Shown one piece after another: positions 21,175-32,835 of a stretch of DNA of 64,000 nucleotides. Position numbers and translations under genes: made by a program. The stretch's first letter is position 1. Each line of letters begins with the position of its first letter. The notes under the pieces were generated by a model that worked only from the letters and a program-made list of their open reading frames with translations, had not been told where the DNA came from and did no database searches. The DNA is from Bathynomus jamesi (Eukaryota; Arthropoda; Malacostraca; Isopoda; Cirolanidae). Where the stretch lies: NCBI GenBank assembly GCA_023014485.1, contig JAJOZX010006147.1, forward strand, positions 53,501-117,500. Reading direction: 5' to 3'.

Positions 21175-21596
21175 CATTTTCTGTGATTTTATGCCAATTT
21201 CAAACGTTTGGCTCTATTTCTTCGTCGCAAAAGTGGCTTTCTGGTAACAACCCGGCCCATTAAACTAACCTCCCTCAAACGCCGCTTCGATGTTAAAGTA
21301 GAAGTGCTGCTGTTGCGTGATGCATTCACTTCAGCAGCTATTCGAAAGCTAATATTCTCTGTTGCATTTGCTCAATAAAATCATGTATTTGTCTTCTTTT
21401 TCCGAGGTCTTCCTTTTTCGCCGTCGGCTTACTTTGTTCATTATACTCCCATTTTCCGAATGACGAGAGAGGGTTTCGCTCACCCTAGAAAATGAAACTC
21501 CCACTTTATTGGCTATTTGTCTCTTAGTTCTTCATCAAGAAGGTATTAATTAATGTTGACTCTATTTTCGTATGATATTTCCTTTGCAAGAGCCAT
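21175..21596 (-). pseudogene. Tc1 transposase N-terminus, right arm
   Basis: Mirror copy of the left-arm coding region, starting at the inverted ATG (21594-21596). It reaches slightly further, through basic residues and GRVVTRKPLL. It is likewise truncated before the catalytic core. Confidence 0.75.
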
Positions 21597-22785
21597 TATA
21601 CAGAGATATCCGGAAGAGAAGGGCACGATGTTACCAAACAATGTTCAGGTGCAGGTTTCACGAGTTAAATTACATTTGTGAAGGAAAATGGGATAAAATG
21701 TATAAATACAAATAACAGAAAAACATTCTAACCAATAATATCAATATTTCTGTGAACATAAACAATTATTTTAATCAAAACGTGATGTCACCATTAAATA
21801 CAATTTCTTTCAATATTGATTAATTGCTCGTAAGTCTTCATGTAACAAAACACCACATTTGAAAGCTCCTTAATTGGACAGACATCATTTTAGTTCCTGT
21901 AACGTATAAAAAGAATTAAAATAATTCTATTATTATTAGATAATCATCAATTTAAAAGTGTTTCCATAATTTTGAACGCCAGTGTATGTCAGTTCGATTT
22001 TAGATTTCAGTTTTTGTAAAACCAAATATTAGTTTCGGTTTCGATTTCAGTTTTTTAAACAAAATATCAGTTTCGATTTCAGTTTTTTTCGATTTCAGGT
22101 TATGATTTATTGATATCTTTGAGTTATATGTTCCGCATGAAGCTTTTTATTATTGTTATTCTTCGTTATTGTTGTTATTCTTCGTCAGTAAGAGTGATCT
22201 TTTGCACTCGAAAGTTTCATGAATTGATACTTATTAAATATTAAGCTGCATTTTTTAAAGTCGCACAGTTGTCTGATATTTTGTTTTACTTTTGTGCTAA
22301 TCCACCTCTCATCTTGGTGTGCCTTTTTCTCTCTACTTGTGATAGATATCCACCTATGAGAAGAAGAGGTAGGCGAATATACTAAAAACGTTAGCCATAA
22401 AGAAAACGCTGATAAGTTGCCTTTCTATATCTTCAGAGATAGTCTTATGGGCTGAGAATTATATCTGTAAACCAAAAATATTTCTTTGACGTCTCAATAC
22501 CCAAGTTTTATTTTATTTTTCATTTTTTTTGACAAGTTGTGTCTCGTGTTAGTAAATTTGAATTAAAAATATCTTAACTTCTTTAAAATTTTAATTTATA
22601 AAACTTAACCAAACCAAAAATATCGATATCGATTTCACTTTTCAGTTTTTAATTTTTCAGTTCGTTTCAATTTCAGTTTTGGCAAAACTTTTCGTTTTCA
22701 GTTTTTTTCCGATTTCAGTTTATAAACAAAAATCGGTTTTATGAGTTTATCGATTCCAGTTCATATCACCACCCCTGGTTACGAT

Positions 22786-24290
22786 TGTCGTTAAGTTTTC
22801 TTTACTATCTGCTTGTTTGCGTGTACTGTTTCCGTAAACAATACTGTTTATGGTTATTCACAGTATGTACTCGTACATAAGGTCATATCCCTTTACGTGG
22901 GATTCGAACTTTTATCCCACCAAAGAAAGGTCCAGAGAAGCGTCTTGATCGCTGAACTCAGTTCGAGCCTAGACTCGAACACAGAATTTTCAAATTAACA
23001 GCCCGCCGCTTTTACCACTATAGGCCTTCCTGGCAGCCTCCATTGTAAAATATTAAAGAAGTTACAGGCTAACAAACACCCTAAGACCCACTCTAGGCTA
23101 GTCTATGAAGTGTATACATTTAACGACGACATATACGGGGTGTATCAGGAGTCCTGACTCGTACGTACATAGGAAATTAAATACATATACAAATGGAACC
23201 GAATCCGAACTTTTGATACACCATGTATCACAGATTAACTTCAGGATAAACTTGAACATACAAGTTGGAGATGAAGCGCGAATATACGTTATACAAAAAA
23301 CATACTTTAAAAAAGATATCGAGTTTTAAACATTTTCTCCAGCGGAACTTCAACTTCAAAACAAGAAAAAAGTTAAAAATAAAGTAATTTATTTTGTATA
23401 TAATAATAATTTAAGCACAAGACTGATTGATTTCACTTCACGTCAGTAAAATAATGTCGACCACATTACAAAAACACGAACAAAATTGTGTTTAGCTGAC
23501 CTTGGTAGAATTACAGAAACGTCTATGCGGTCTGCAGAGAAAATTAATTGGTGACCCATGCTATAGTGCCAAGGCCAACATTAATTAATATAAAATCTTT
23601 CAAAATTTTTACACTCATGCTGGCTATTTCTCCTTGTTTTCATAATATTTAGCAACTATTTTATTGGCTATATACAGGAAACTGATGTTATTGAACCCTA
23701 TGCTTTATCTTGTAGGTCTAAATTTAAATGAAACAAAATCTGTTATATACGGTACTTAAATTATACAAAGAAAATAAATATATAGTTTCGATAAATTAAT
23801 TGTTATACATGTAGGTTGTAAAAACCAAAGAATATTTTTTACGTAAAAAATTTTCAATTATAAGCAGTTTTTGCAACACTATGTATGTATGTATGCATAG
23901 AACCTTTTCATCACAATAAAAAGACCGTAATTAAGGGATCACATAAAAATATAGGCAGTTTATTGAATTATTTAAACCTCCGCTTAATGATTGCAGTATA
24001 GAATAAGTCATAGGTGGTTATTGCAAATTATTAAATCCTCAAATAATTAAAGTGAAACCATTTTGAGACAAAATCTACTATGATTAGCGCATTCTCCATT
24101 ATGAATTAATTCGTTATTTACTGAAATCTGTAAATTACTTGTTTTTTATGTAATTATTTATATAACTGGATTGTGCACAACACTTTATTAGCTTTAATGG
24201 AATCATTAATGGTGGTTTATTACTGTAAATAAGCGAGATTTAGTTAATGCAACACGCCATTTTGCGTAAGTAGATTTGTGGAATGCAAAA
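22786..24290. other. Interval without recognised features
   Basis: AT-rich. A weak inverted pair (TACGGGGTGTATC and GATACACCATGTA, 23135-23226) could be a small MITE, but the rest of that segment is not paired. No gene seen. Confidence 0.4.
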
Positions 24291-24295
24291 ACTAT

Positions 24296-24298
<3 letters not shown>

Positions 24299-24367
<69 letters not shown>
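24299..24367. repeat. (TC)n-(CA)n microsatellite
   Basis: TC run followed by CA run just 5' of a mariner element. Confidence 0.95.
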
Positions 24368-24370
<3 letters not shown>

Positions 24371-24376
24371 TATATA

Positions 24377-25143
24377 CAGGGTGTCCCATAAGTCCGGCAT
24401 CATAGGATAAATTCATATTTTTCTATTTCTACAAACCATAATTCATATGCTCGGGATGCCAATTTCCCGTCCACCATTCTGTTCAGTGACGAGGCTGTTT
24501 TTTATGGAAATGGTGAGGTAAATCGACAGAACACCCGCTACTGGTCTCAAAACAACCCTCACTGGTATACCTCTTCAAAGGAACAAGGTGCATCTCGGGT
24601 GATGGTATGGTGTGGCATTTGGATGGATCGCATCATAGGCCCCCTCTTTTCGATGAACATGTCACTGGAGGCACCTACCTACGTATGCTCAAGGAAGAAG
24701 CATTTCCCAGTGTCTTGAACGAAGAAGGAAATTTCCCAACATGGTTCCAGCAAGACGGCGCTTCTGCACATTACAGCACCCAAGTAAGGGAATACCCGTA
24801 CGAACAATTTCCTGGTCATTGAATAGGACGTCGAGGGCCTGTGGAATGGCCAGCTAGAAGCCCGGATCTCACGCCACTAGATTTGTATCTCTGGGGCCAC
24901 TTGAAAGCGCTGGTATACGCAGAGAAAATTAGGAGTGTTGAACATTTGCGGCAGCGCATTATTGGGGCATGTAACACCATTACTCCTGACATCATTCACC
25001 GTGTGCTTGCTGACTGGGTATCACGTCTGAATTTGTGTATTGAAAACAATGGTGGACATATTGAGCAGGTTCTGTAAATAAAAGCTTTTGTTTTGCCTTT
25101 TTTTATTATTTTTCCTATGATGCCGGACTTATGGGACACCCTG
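24377..25143 (+). mobile_element. Mariner (DD41D) element lacking the N-terminal half
   Basis: Terminal inverted repeats CAGGGTGTCCCATAAGTCCG (left) and the inverse at the right end, continuing to about 30 bp. TA target duplications at 24375-24376 and 25144-25145. The encoded transposase starts only at the first catalytic motif, so the 5' half is deleted. Its termini resemble those of the element at 61928-62325. Confidence 0.9.
24452..25077 (+). pseudogene. Mariner transposase catalytic domain (DD41D)
   Basis: Begins RDANFPSTILFSDEAVF (first aspartate), continues to VMVWCGIWMDRIIGP and shifts frame near 24650. It continues FDEHVTGGTYLRML, FQQDGASAHYS (second aspartate), one TGA replacing a tryptophan at about 24820, then IGRRGPVEWPARSPDLTPLDLYLWG (third aspartate, 41 residues on) and ends GGHIEQVL. 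Cut-and-paste transposase family. This copy has one frameshift, one nonsense codon and no DNA-binding domain. Confidence 0.85.
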
Positions 25144-25145
25144 TA

Positions 25146-25735
25146 TATTAGTTCCAATAACCGTAAAACCAGACAGTTTTATTAGCGAAACGTCTCATCT
25201 ATTTTGAAACATCATCATTGACGATTAACTCAGATTTTTTTAGCAAACGTATTTTTGAGCGTCTTTTTATTATAACATAAGCTTGGCATCATTATTTGTG
25301 TGTTGTGTTAACTTCTTTAACCTTCTCATCCCCTCATACAGCTTTTAATACTTTTAGTATGATGCGTTTTGGATGGATACTCGTTCATTTCATGCGACGT
25401 CTTGTTTCAATGCTCTAATTATATAGCCTCGTCCGAGTCGTTCAGATAGATTGATTTTAAACAACAAAGCATTTGTGTTTCCTTCTTGATGGATTTAACT
25501 CTAAATCAACTTGTGAAGTACAGTTCTTCGTTAATGATACAATAATGGCACAGAAAGAACTGTTACTACAAACCAAGTTATGCGTCCTTATGGAGAAAGC
25601 TGCGCTGATTTTTAATGGCTAAACTGGAGATACCGCGCATTTCTGGCCTGCTCCCAAACACTGCGTACAAAAAGCTTTTATGTCCTTAAAATAACAATAA
25701 TAATTAAAAAATCAAGTGCCAGGCACGCTTAGTTG
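25146..25735. other. Interval with possible Penelope terminal-repeat scrap
   Basis: GCGAAACGTCTCATC...CATCATCATTGACG at 25180-25220 resembles the terminal-repeat signature at the ends of the Penelope-like elements here, but it is short. Otherwise nothing recognised. Confidence 0.3.
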
Positions 25736-25746
25736 AGATGAGGCAC

Positions 25747-25748
<2 letters not shown>

Positions 25749-25804
<56 letters not shown>
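25749..25804. repeat. (TC)n microsatellite
   Basis: Uninterrupted TC run at the 5' boundary of the first CR1 element. Confidence 0.95.
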
Positions 25805-25807
<3 letters not shown>

Positions 25808-26789
25808 CACACTTCTTCTGGGTGTTGTAAACTTTATACTTGGGGTGTGACAGCTCGCCGATCCCGAGTCGTGGGACTCGAGAAAAATTGGCTGCCAGTT
25901 CCTTTAGGTTCTTTCTCTCTTTCGGGAAGGCGGGTGAAGTCTTTTGTACAATCCTGTCCCGTGGGTTACTAGGACCCCATCCCATCCCTACTCTGTCCCT
26001 TTAGCTTAGGTTAAGGATGCTTTCCTCTGACTGAAAAAACAAAAAACAAAAAAAAACACTTTTCTTTTAGTATTAAGACTTTTTCTCTACTTTTACTATT
26101 AGGACCCTACTGCTACCTCATGCATAGGAAGAGAGGCTTTGGAACCGCTATAAATAACACCATTTAACGCTCGTAGGTCGTGAGAGACTGGGATGGAGTG
26201 GTCCCAGGCGTAGGGGCGCGATGAATGGAGTGTGACTAGTGCCCCGTTAAGCCCATTCCTAACGCGTAATGGTCTGACCATCCCCCTGCGACCGTTCTTT
26301 GGTGACCAATTGATGGTGTTTGGCTGTACTGCTCTTAGGTGAGAGAGTTTTAGTGCCCAGCTGGATGCCAGGCCAGCGGAAAGTCTCAGGCGTAGCTGCT
26401 GGGTCTGGTGGGATATCCCTTGAACACTGGATTCTAAGAGTCTGGCTGCTTATGAGTGATTAGTAAGACTTAGTAAGGAGCTGCATCTCGCTGTCGCTCC
26501 TGGCGGGAAATCCGTGACGCCTGCGTCGCGAGTGTTTGTCAGTTGGTAGCTGCGACACGTTTGGGACTGTCCGGCCCTGGGGAGACCTTTGGTCAGTGCG
26601 GCAGCAGTGAGCGGTGTAGTCTTCTGAATGGGATGAACGTCACTTGCAGGTAAGCGGATGCGGTTTGCGCAGGAATAATTCGGCCCCCCTCCTTTTTTAT
26701 GTACTGGTCAGAACGTTTTCGAAAGTTTTCATTGCTAGAACGCTTTATCTTATTCAGTGTATTCGGAGTTAGAACAAAAATAAGTTACA

Positions 26790-27842
26790 ATAACTGGGCC
26801 GCAGAAACTGAAGGCTGAGTGCGCGAGGTGTGGAGTAACCAGTGGGTGACGAACTTCAAAGAAGCTTGCTTCGAGAAGATTAACACCTCCAGCATGTGCC
26901 GCTTTTGCGAACTCATGCAGTTTTACGAGCAGCTAGAGAAGGTCCGGCGGCTCGAGTCGTCCAGATCGGCTGTTGGAGGCGCGGCGGTCACTGACGCGGC
27001 TGCGCCCTCCATCCCGGAACTTATTGATAGGATAGCCGCCCTAGAAAGGCAAAATCAGTGTCAGGAATCGCCAGCAACCCACGTGAAATGCACGGAACCG
27101 CGGCGCAAGATGGAGGGAAGGAAGGGCGCAAAGAAGGGGCCGATAGAGAAGGGTGGGAAGGGGCCGATAAAGAAAAAGGGTGGGAAGGGGCCTACTGATG
27201 GCCCAAAGAAACCGAAGGATGTAGCTGCTGGTCGGGGTGGGTCGGGTGCTGTAAGTGCGGCTGAGTCTACGGGTGGCGACGGCTATCGAAAGGTATCGGG
27301 CAAGCAAGAAAGCTGCGAAGCCGAAACCTGAGACCCCGGTTGCCGCTGTCAGGACCTCCAACCGCTTTAGTCTCCTGTGCGCGAAGGAGGAAGACACCGT
27401 TTTGATTGGGAACTCACAGATCAGGGGCCAGGAGAAGTACTTTGCTTCTGCAAACCGAGACAGGAGGAAGGTAAGGTGCTTACTGGGTCGGGGAACGGCC
27501 CACTTAAGGAAGGAGTTACAGAAGCTGCGCGTGGCTAGTCGGAGGACTGCGATCTTTGTCCACGCTGGTGGCAACGACCTGTTCCTCAAAGGCGATAGGG
27601 TAGGTTCGACGGAAGGGATCATCACCGAGATTATGTCTCTTGCGGATGATCTAAAACTTAAGATAGACAGGAGAATGTTGATGGGTATTTTACCGCGGAT
27701 GAATGCCAGTGATCACGCGCTCAGTAAGGTTATTGGCATCAACGAGAGGGTGCAAGATTTGTGTGTCCCACTGGGCGTGAGGTTTGTTGACCCGTTCGAC
27801 GCTAGGCGCTGGCATCGTCAGTACGATCGCCAAATTCGCTGA
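26790..27842 (+). pseudogene. CR1 ORF1: zinc finger plus SGNH esterase
   Basis: The ORF starts at ITGPQKLKAECARCG (26790), where the homologous ORF at 30673 has ATG, so the start appears mutated to ATA. Paired cysteines (CARCG ... MCRFCEL), a coiled-coil-like stretch (FYEQLEKVRRLE, IDRIAALERQ) and a lysine/glycine-rich linker with GKGP repeats follow. After a frameshift near 27290 comes an SGNH-hydrolase-like domain: TVLIGNSQIRG (GDS-like block I), VHAGGNDLFL (block III), LMGILPRM. Such esterase domains are known in CR1 ORF1 proteins, which bind RNA and may act on lipids. The usual GDS reads GNS, so the nucleophile serine remains while the aspartate is lost. Confidence 0.75.
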
Positions 27843-28640
27843 TGACACGAAACTTGGGGCCAATGTTGGAACGCCCGAAGCCATCGAGCAACTGCGTGCG
27901 GACCTACGTAGGACAGGAGAGTGGTCCGAAACATGGCAAATACCGTTTAACTTGGGTAAATTGAAGGTTATGCTCATTGGTTAAGCCAATCCCAACTCGG
28001 ACAACTCCATGTTGGGAGTAATATCGAGGCGACTGATTTGGAAAAGGATTTGGGTGTGCTAATTAGCAGCGACCTTCTGTTCACTAAACAGTGCCTAGAG
28101 GTGGAAAAGAAAGCCCAGAAGCTGCTGGGTTATATCAGGAGGTAATTTCAATTTCGGAACAAGGAGATTGTGCTCTCTCTATACAATTCTCTGGTTCGGC
28201 CGCACCTGGAGTATGCTGTGCAGTTCTGGTCGCCCACCCTCAGGAAAGATATTGAGAGGCTGGAGCGAGTGCAGGCGAGGGCCACAAAGTTAATCCCTTC
28301 CGTTAGGCATATGGGTTACAAGCCTACAATCGACGGTTACGCGCCCTGAACTTGTTTTCGCTGGAAACTCGGAGGCTGCGCGGTCAACTTATCGAGGTTT
28401 TCAAGCTCTTACGCGGGTTCAACAATGTCGATTTTAGAAGCATGTTTAGTTTAAATGATAACCCAACCAGCAGCACTGGTTGGAAGTTGGATTTGAAACG
28501 GTTTAAGACTAGTGTGTGTGGGAATTACTTTACCTATAAGATCTGTGACACGTGGAACAGGTTACCTTCAGAAGTTGTGAACAGTTCCTCTGTGGATTAG
28601 TTCAAGAAAAGGTTACACCGAATCTTGCACACTATTTGAG
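27800..28640 (+). pseudogene. CR1 reverse transcriptase C-terminal part
   Basis: Starts at the active site (TIAKFADDTKLG) fused to the end of ORF1, then MPFNLGKLKVM-like, TDLEKDLGVLIS, LYNSLVRPHLEYAVQFWSP, ERVQARATKLIP, RRLRGQLIEVFKLLRGF and TWNRLPSEVVNSSSVD. These are the thumb and connection motifs of CR1 reverse transcriptases. Several shifts and a stop before FKKRLHRIL are present. Confidence 0.85.
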
Positions 28641-28743
28641 GGTGTAGGAAATTTTTTCTGGCACCCGTTGCCATTGGTACCTCCTCGGTATGGACCGCAA
28701 TGCCTTTTGGGGTACTTCTTTTCCTTGTAACTCCTCCTTGTAA

Positions 28744-28746
<3 letters not shown>

Positions 28747-28783
<37 letters not shown>
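28747..28783. repeat. (TC)n microsatellite
   Basis: TC run separating CR1 copies A and B. Confidence 0.95.
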
Positions 28784-28784
<1 letters not shown>

Positions 28785-28787
<3 letters not shown>

Positions 28788-30320
28788 TTACGTATGACGG
28801 TGACCATCCCGTAGAGACCCTAATTTTTACTAGAAATGAGGTACAGCAATTAATTGATAAGATGAATAAATACAAATCACCTGGTCCCGAATTATTTCTT
28901 CCAAGGGTTAGCCACAATGTTGTTGACGACTTAGTAACCATATTCAAACAAATTAATCGAGTTCGGGAAAGTTCCAACAGACTGGAAGTTAGCAAATGTA
29001 ACACAAATCTTTAAAATGTGTGATAGGGAAAATCCTTGTAATTACCGCCCGATCAGTTTAACATCAACTGTCAGCAAACTGTTGGAATCCTTCATTATAA
29101 AACGTATTGTGTATCACCTTGAATCTAACAACCTAATTTTTTATTCTCAATATGGATTTAGGCGACATAGATCCTGTCTGACAAACCTGTTAGAGTTTTT
29201 CCATGATATGCATTGCATACACTATACGATGCAAGTAGGGCAATAGATACAGTGTATCTCGAGTATTAAAAAGCCTTTGACAAAGTCTCTCACGCGAGAT
29301 TGATGGCTAAAATCAGAGGACTAGGAATCATCGAGCTCGTTTCCAACTGGATTGAGTATTGGTTAAAAGATAGAAAGCAGAGAGTGGTAATAAATGGAGT
29401 GACTTCGGAGTGGGCGCCCGTCACCAGTGGTGTCCCACAGGGTTCCGTTCTGGGTCCTTACTTTCTATCATCTATATTAATGATATAGACGTCGGGATTC
29501 TAAGTACAATCTCCAAATTTGCAGACGATACGAATTAGGAAGTAGTGTAGGTACTGGGGAGGGCGTAGGAACGCTTCAGAATGATCCTGACAGGTAGGGC
29601 GAATGGTCTGCTACTTAGCAGATGCCATTCAACTTGGACAAATGTAAGGTAATGCACATAAGTTATAAAAACCCGAAGACCGATTACTCTCTCTTGGGAA
29701 GGAACTTGACTGAGACTGATCTAGAGAAAGACTTAGGTGTCTATATCAGCAATGATCTCAAACCGTCGAAGCACTGTGCAGAAGTCGAAAAGAGGGTCTT
29801 AAAAATATTAGGTTATATTAAAAGACAGTTTCGGAACAAGGAGTCTGCAATATCTCTTTATAATTCACTAGTCAGACCTCAACTGGAATACTGTGCACAG
29901 TTTTAGTCTCCATCCCTCAGGAAGGATATAGAAAGGTTAGAAAGGGTACAAGCAATTGCTACAAAATTGATCCCTTCAATGAGAATGCAAAACTACCAAG
30001 GAGATTGGAGCGCCTAAATCTGTTTACCTTAGAGACGAAGAGGTTGCGCGGTCAGCTTATTCAAGTCTTCAAGATGCTCAATGGAATAGACAGGGTAGAT
30101 TACAGAAACTTATGTATTCTCACTTAATGTCAATCCGACAAGAAATAATGGGTTTAAACTGGAACTAAAGACATTTAGGACCTCTGTCTGCGGCAATTTT
30201 TTTCCTATAAAATAGTTAATATCTGGAACCAACTTCCCTCAGAGGTTGTTTCCAGCCAAAGTGTAAATGTGTTTAAAAATAGGCTGGACAAAGTACTGAA
30301 TACTCTCAGTTTAAGACTAA
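28785..30320 (+). pseudogene. CR1-type reverse transcriptase, copy B
   Basis: Covers the full polymerase region without ORF1 or endonuclease. Motifs in order: FTRNEVQQLIDKMNKYKSPGP, NYRPISLTSTVSKLLE, QYGFRRHRSCLTNLL, a broken YLEYxKAFDKVSH (first catalytic aspartate region), TSGVPQGSVLGP, SKFADDTN (active site), MPFNLDKCKVMHI, TDLEKDLGVYIS, LVRPQLEYCAQF, ERLERVQAIATKLIP and RLRGQLIQVFKMLNG. At least six stops or frameshifts. Closely related to copy A, so both come from one family. Confidence 0.85.
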
Positions 30321-30672
30321 AACATAACGTAACTCTGCAGGAGTTCGCTCGCACGGTGTCTCTGCGGACATGCTAATTATAGAGCTTTTTTTATGTATTC
30401 TCCACTTTCCTGTAAAAATTTCATTGGCTACTTTTCCAGGGTCAAGGTATTTTCTTCAACCTTTTTCCTTACCTGCCTCTGGCAGGGAGGGAGCGGAGGG
30501 TGGGGTGAGAGCCTTATACTTTTCTATCCAGTTTTCTACTACCGTTAACATAGTTGAAAGAAAAATAATCTTGTTTAATAACAGGGACCTCCGAGAGTAA
30601 CGTATCGTATTATTTAAAGTAACACATATTGTATTATTTAAAGTAACGTATCGTAAAAAAAAAAGACAAAAT

Positions 30673-31500
30673 ATGACAGGGCCAGCTAAACTGAAAGCTG
30701 AATACTTTAAATTGTAAAGTTAATCATTGGTGTGTCGACTTCCCCGAAGGTAATATCAGCGACATTACATCCCTAAGTATATGTTTCTTTTGTAAACTTA
30801 GAGAAAACCACGAAAAGGAAGTTAAAGAGATAAAGAAATTAGTAAAATAGCTTGAAGCTCGGGTCGTAGCACTGGAAATTCAACCCAGTGGACAAAATCA
30901 GAGTGAAACCGCATCAGCAGATATAAACTGTAAGGTTAAACATCTAGAACAAAGCGTGGCCAGCTTGGAAAATACGGTGAATATTCCGGAAAGTAGGACG
31001 TAAGAACGAGAATTCCAATTGTTCAAAAATAAAAGACCCTCCAAACCAAAACATAAGGATTCAAAACCCATTACCGTAAAAAATAAGTTTCACTTGTCGA
31101 CGAAGAGGAGGAATCCTTTTTAATTGGGGATTCTCTGGTCAGGAATCGAGGGGACTTTTTCGGAGCAAGACGCGTGACCAAAAGGAAACTCCGATGTTTC
31201 CCAGGTGCCACGAGTCAGATAATAAAAAGGGAATTAGTCAAAATTTATATCAAGAATAAGAGTTGCCCATCATTGAACATGTTGGTGGCAATGACGTTTT
31301 TCAGGGAGGGACAGGAGGGCAGACAGAGTCCATTGCAAAAGATCCTAACCGACAAGGTTAGGGAAAAGACAGATATGGGTATGGTTGTAGGGATTCTCCC
31401 ACGAATGCGTGCTAATGACTATACTTTAAGTAAAGCCATTAGCATAAATAAGAGAGTTGAAGAACGTGTGTGAGGAAAAAGGCCTAAGTTTGTTGATTTT
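30673..31500 (+). pseudogene. CR1 ORF1, copy C (zinc finger plus SGNH esterase)
   Basis: The ATG at 30673 opens MTGPAKLKAEYFKL. After breaks come ICFFCKLRENHEKEVKEIKKL (second cysteine pair and coiled coil) and LEARVVALE. The esterase-like domain has EESFLIGDSLVRNRG (intact GDS block I), CFPGATSQIIKREL, HVGGNDVFQGG (block III), VVGILPRMRAND and SKAISINKRVE. This copy retains the GDS aspartate that copy A has lost. Stops and frameshifts are present. No reverse transcriptase follows. The 5' leader probably lies at 30361-30672. Confidence 0.75.
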
Positions 31501-31684
31501 TTACTTACATTCTTCGGAAATGGGGATACTTTGGCTCGGACTGGATGCACTTTAATCAGAAGGGGAAAAAAAAGTTTGTGATTTACTGAACATAAATTTG
31601 TATAATCTTTTTAAACTAGGATCCCACAAACCAGCAATTGATCCTGCTCCCCCAGCTGTTAAACCTACTATATATATATATATA

Positions 31685-32483
31685 TCGGGTCGGCAAAAAA
31701 AAAAGGGAGCCCTTTTAAATCCTTCATATCTCGGCAAATACGATACATTGAACCATGAAATTTTAGAAAGTTAGTACTAGGTAATTTTATGGTTTGTATG
31801 CCATCTTTTAGCATTTTAGTTGAGAAATTGGATTTATGGCGAATATTCCAGAAAAATCTTGCTAATCATAGGTTCAAGTTGCTAATTAAAGCGATTTTAA
31901 TTAACGTAAGCCAACTGCAGGAGGTTTGGACAAGCTTCTCAAGAAAATCGATAAAACAGGAGATATCAAAAGAATACCAGGTAGCGGTATTAAATTTGGC
32001 CACCAAACAGTCCTGATTTAAATCCTGTTGATTACGGCCTTTGGGAAAACTTGTCACAGAGAATTTATCGGGTCAAAGTAAGAAATGTCGCTCATTTACG
32101 ACAGCTTCTTCTGGAAAAATGGGATGAGCTACCACAAGAACAAATCAATAAAGCCATAGATGAGTTCCGTCCTAGACTGAAAAAGGTTATAGAAGTTCGT
32201 GGTAAGCATATCGAGTTTTTTTTAATATCAAGGTAGCACCATATGTGAGTACTTTGTAACTTTTTATCTGCACATACAGTACAGTAGTAGTGTAAATGGA
32301 GAATTTCCAGTGGCATAAAGAAATGTTCAATAAATCAGTAATTTTCATTAGTTTTCTTTGAAATCCACTCACCGTATAGGAAATTTACTTTGTTGTCGGT
32401 TGTGAAAAAAATATTGAAATCTGACCATAACTTTTGATTTTACAGCCAAAGATCGAGGTCTCCCTTTTTTTTTGCCGACCCGA
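31685..32483 (+). mobile_element. Tc1/mariner element, internally deleted
   Basis: Inverted ends TCGGGTCGGCAAAAAAAAAA and the inverse, both flanked by TA (31683-31684 and 32484-32485). Only the end of the transposase survives. Confidence 0.85.
31990..32236 (+). pseudogene. Tc1/mariner transposase C-terminus
   Basis: Reads PNSPDLNPVDYGLWENL (third catalytic acidic residue as aspartate), then RNVAHLRQLLLEKWDELPQE and RGKHIEFFLISR to the stop at 32236. Upstream fragments (IDKTGDIKRIPGSG) suggest pieces of the N-terminus joined by deletion. The family differs from the DD41D copies nearby. Confidence 0.75.
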
Positions 32484-32639
32484 TATATGTGGGTGTGAGT
32501 GCGTGTGCGTCCGCGCGAACGATAGCAGGGGTTAAATTAGGTCGAGTGTGTGATAACTAACTCCGTTTTTCTTGGTAACACTTTCGCTACCTTGAAACGT
32601 TAAAAATCTAGAACTAGCCTTATTGTCAGAAAAAGAGAT

Positions 32640-32835
32640 TATTCTTGATTAGATTAGGTTAGTTAAAGTTTGATTAGATTAAGTTAAGCTAGATCAGCGA
32701 GCACCTCGCTACTTAATGATTAAATAGAAAATATTGTTCGAACCCTCATTTGCGTCCTAAACTCTTATCACGCCTTTCTCGGTTCGATGGCACTAAGGTT
32801 AAATTAAGTTAGGTTAGGTTAATTAGTTTTTTGAG
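32640..32835. repeat. TTAGG-like degenerate pentamers
   Basis: Clusters of GATTAGATTAGGTTAG and TTAAGTTAGGTTAGGTT at 32645-32695 and 32798-32824 are degenerate telomere-type units. A GT/GC microsatellite follows at 32878-32906. The rest of 32486-33106 is empty. Confidence 0.6.

Larger units (their letters stand above)
20425..21984. mobile_element. Palindromic Tc1-type element (5' ends outward)
   Basis: Outer ends are CACTTGCGTTCAAAATTATG on the left and its inverse on the right (21984). Both are flanked by TA (20423-20424 and 21985-21986), the Tc1/mariner target site. The whole element is an inverted repeat: arms of roughly 740 bp (20425-21161 and 21228-21984) around a loop of about 66 nt. 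Each arm carries the 5' third of a Tc1 transposase gene, reading inward. The left arm lacks about 78 bp present in the right. Confidence 0.9.
20374..22777. mobile_element. hAT-type MITE, split by a palindromic Tc1
   Basis: Left end CAGGGTTCAGAAACTGATAT at 20374. The right end, read on the minus strand, is CAGGGGTGGTGATATGAAC from 22777. The flanking 8-bp sequences GTTAAGAT (20366-20373) and GTTACGAT (22778-22785) match at seven of eight positions. CAGGG ends and an 8-bp duplication indicate hAT. Without the inserted Tc1 it is about 840 bp. It is made largely of degenerate GATTTCAGTTT-like repeats near both ends (22010-22100 and 22600-22760). No transposase is present. Confidence 0.75.
25810..28746 (+). 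mobile_element. CR1-type non-LTR retrotransposon A, internally deleted
   Basis: A GC-richer 5' leader (25810-26790) is followed by ORF1 (26790-27840). A deletion then joins ORF1 directly to the last part of the reverse transcriptase (27800-28640). The 3' end runs up to a CTCTCT tract at 28747. The endonuclease and most of the reverse transcriptase are missing. Confidence 0.8.

Noticed and set aside
22010..22760. Coding exon in GATTTCAGTTT-rich sequence
   Set aside because: The repeats are degenerate, present near both ends of the hAT-type MITE, with no open frame of note.
27041..27625. 194-residue minus-strand open frame
   Set aside because: Antisense of CR1 ORF1. The composition reflects the lysine/glycine-rich coding strand.
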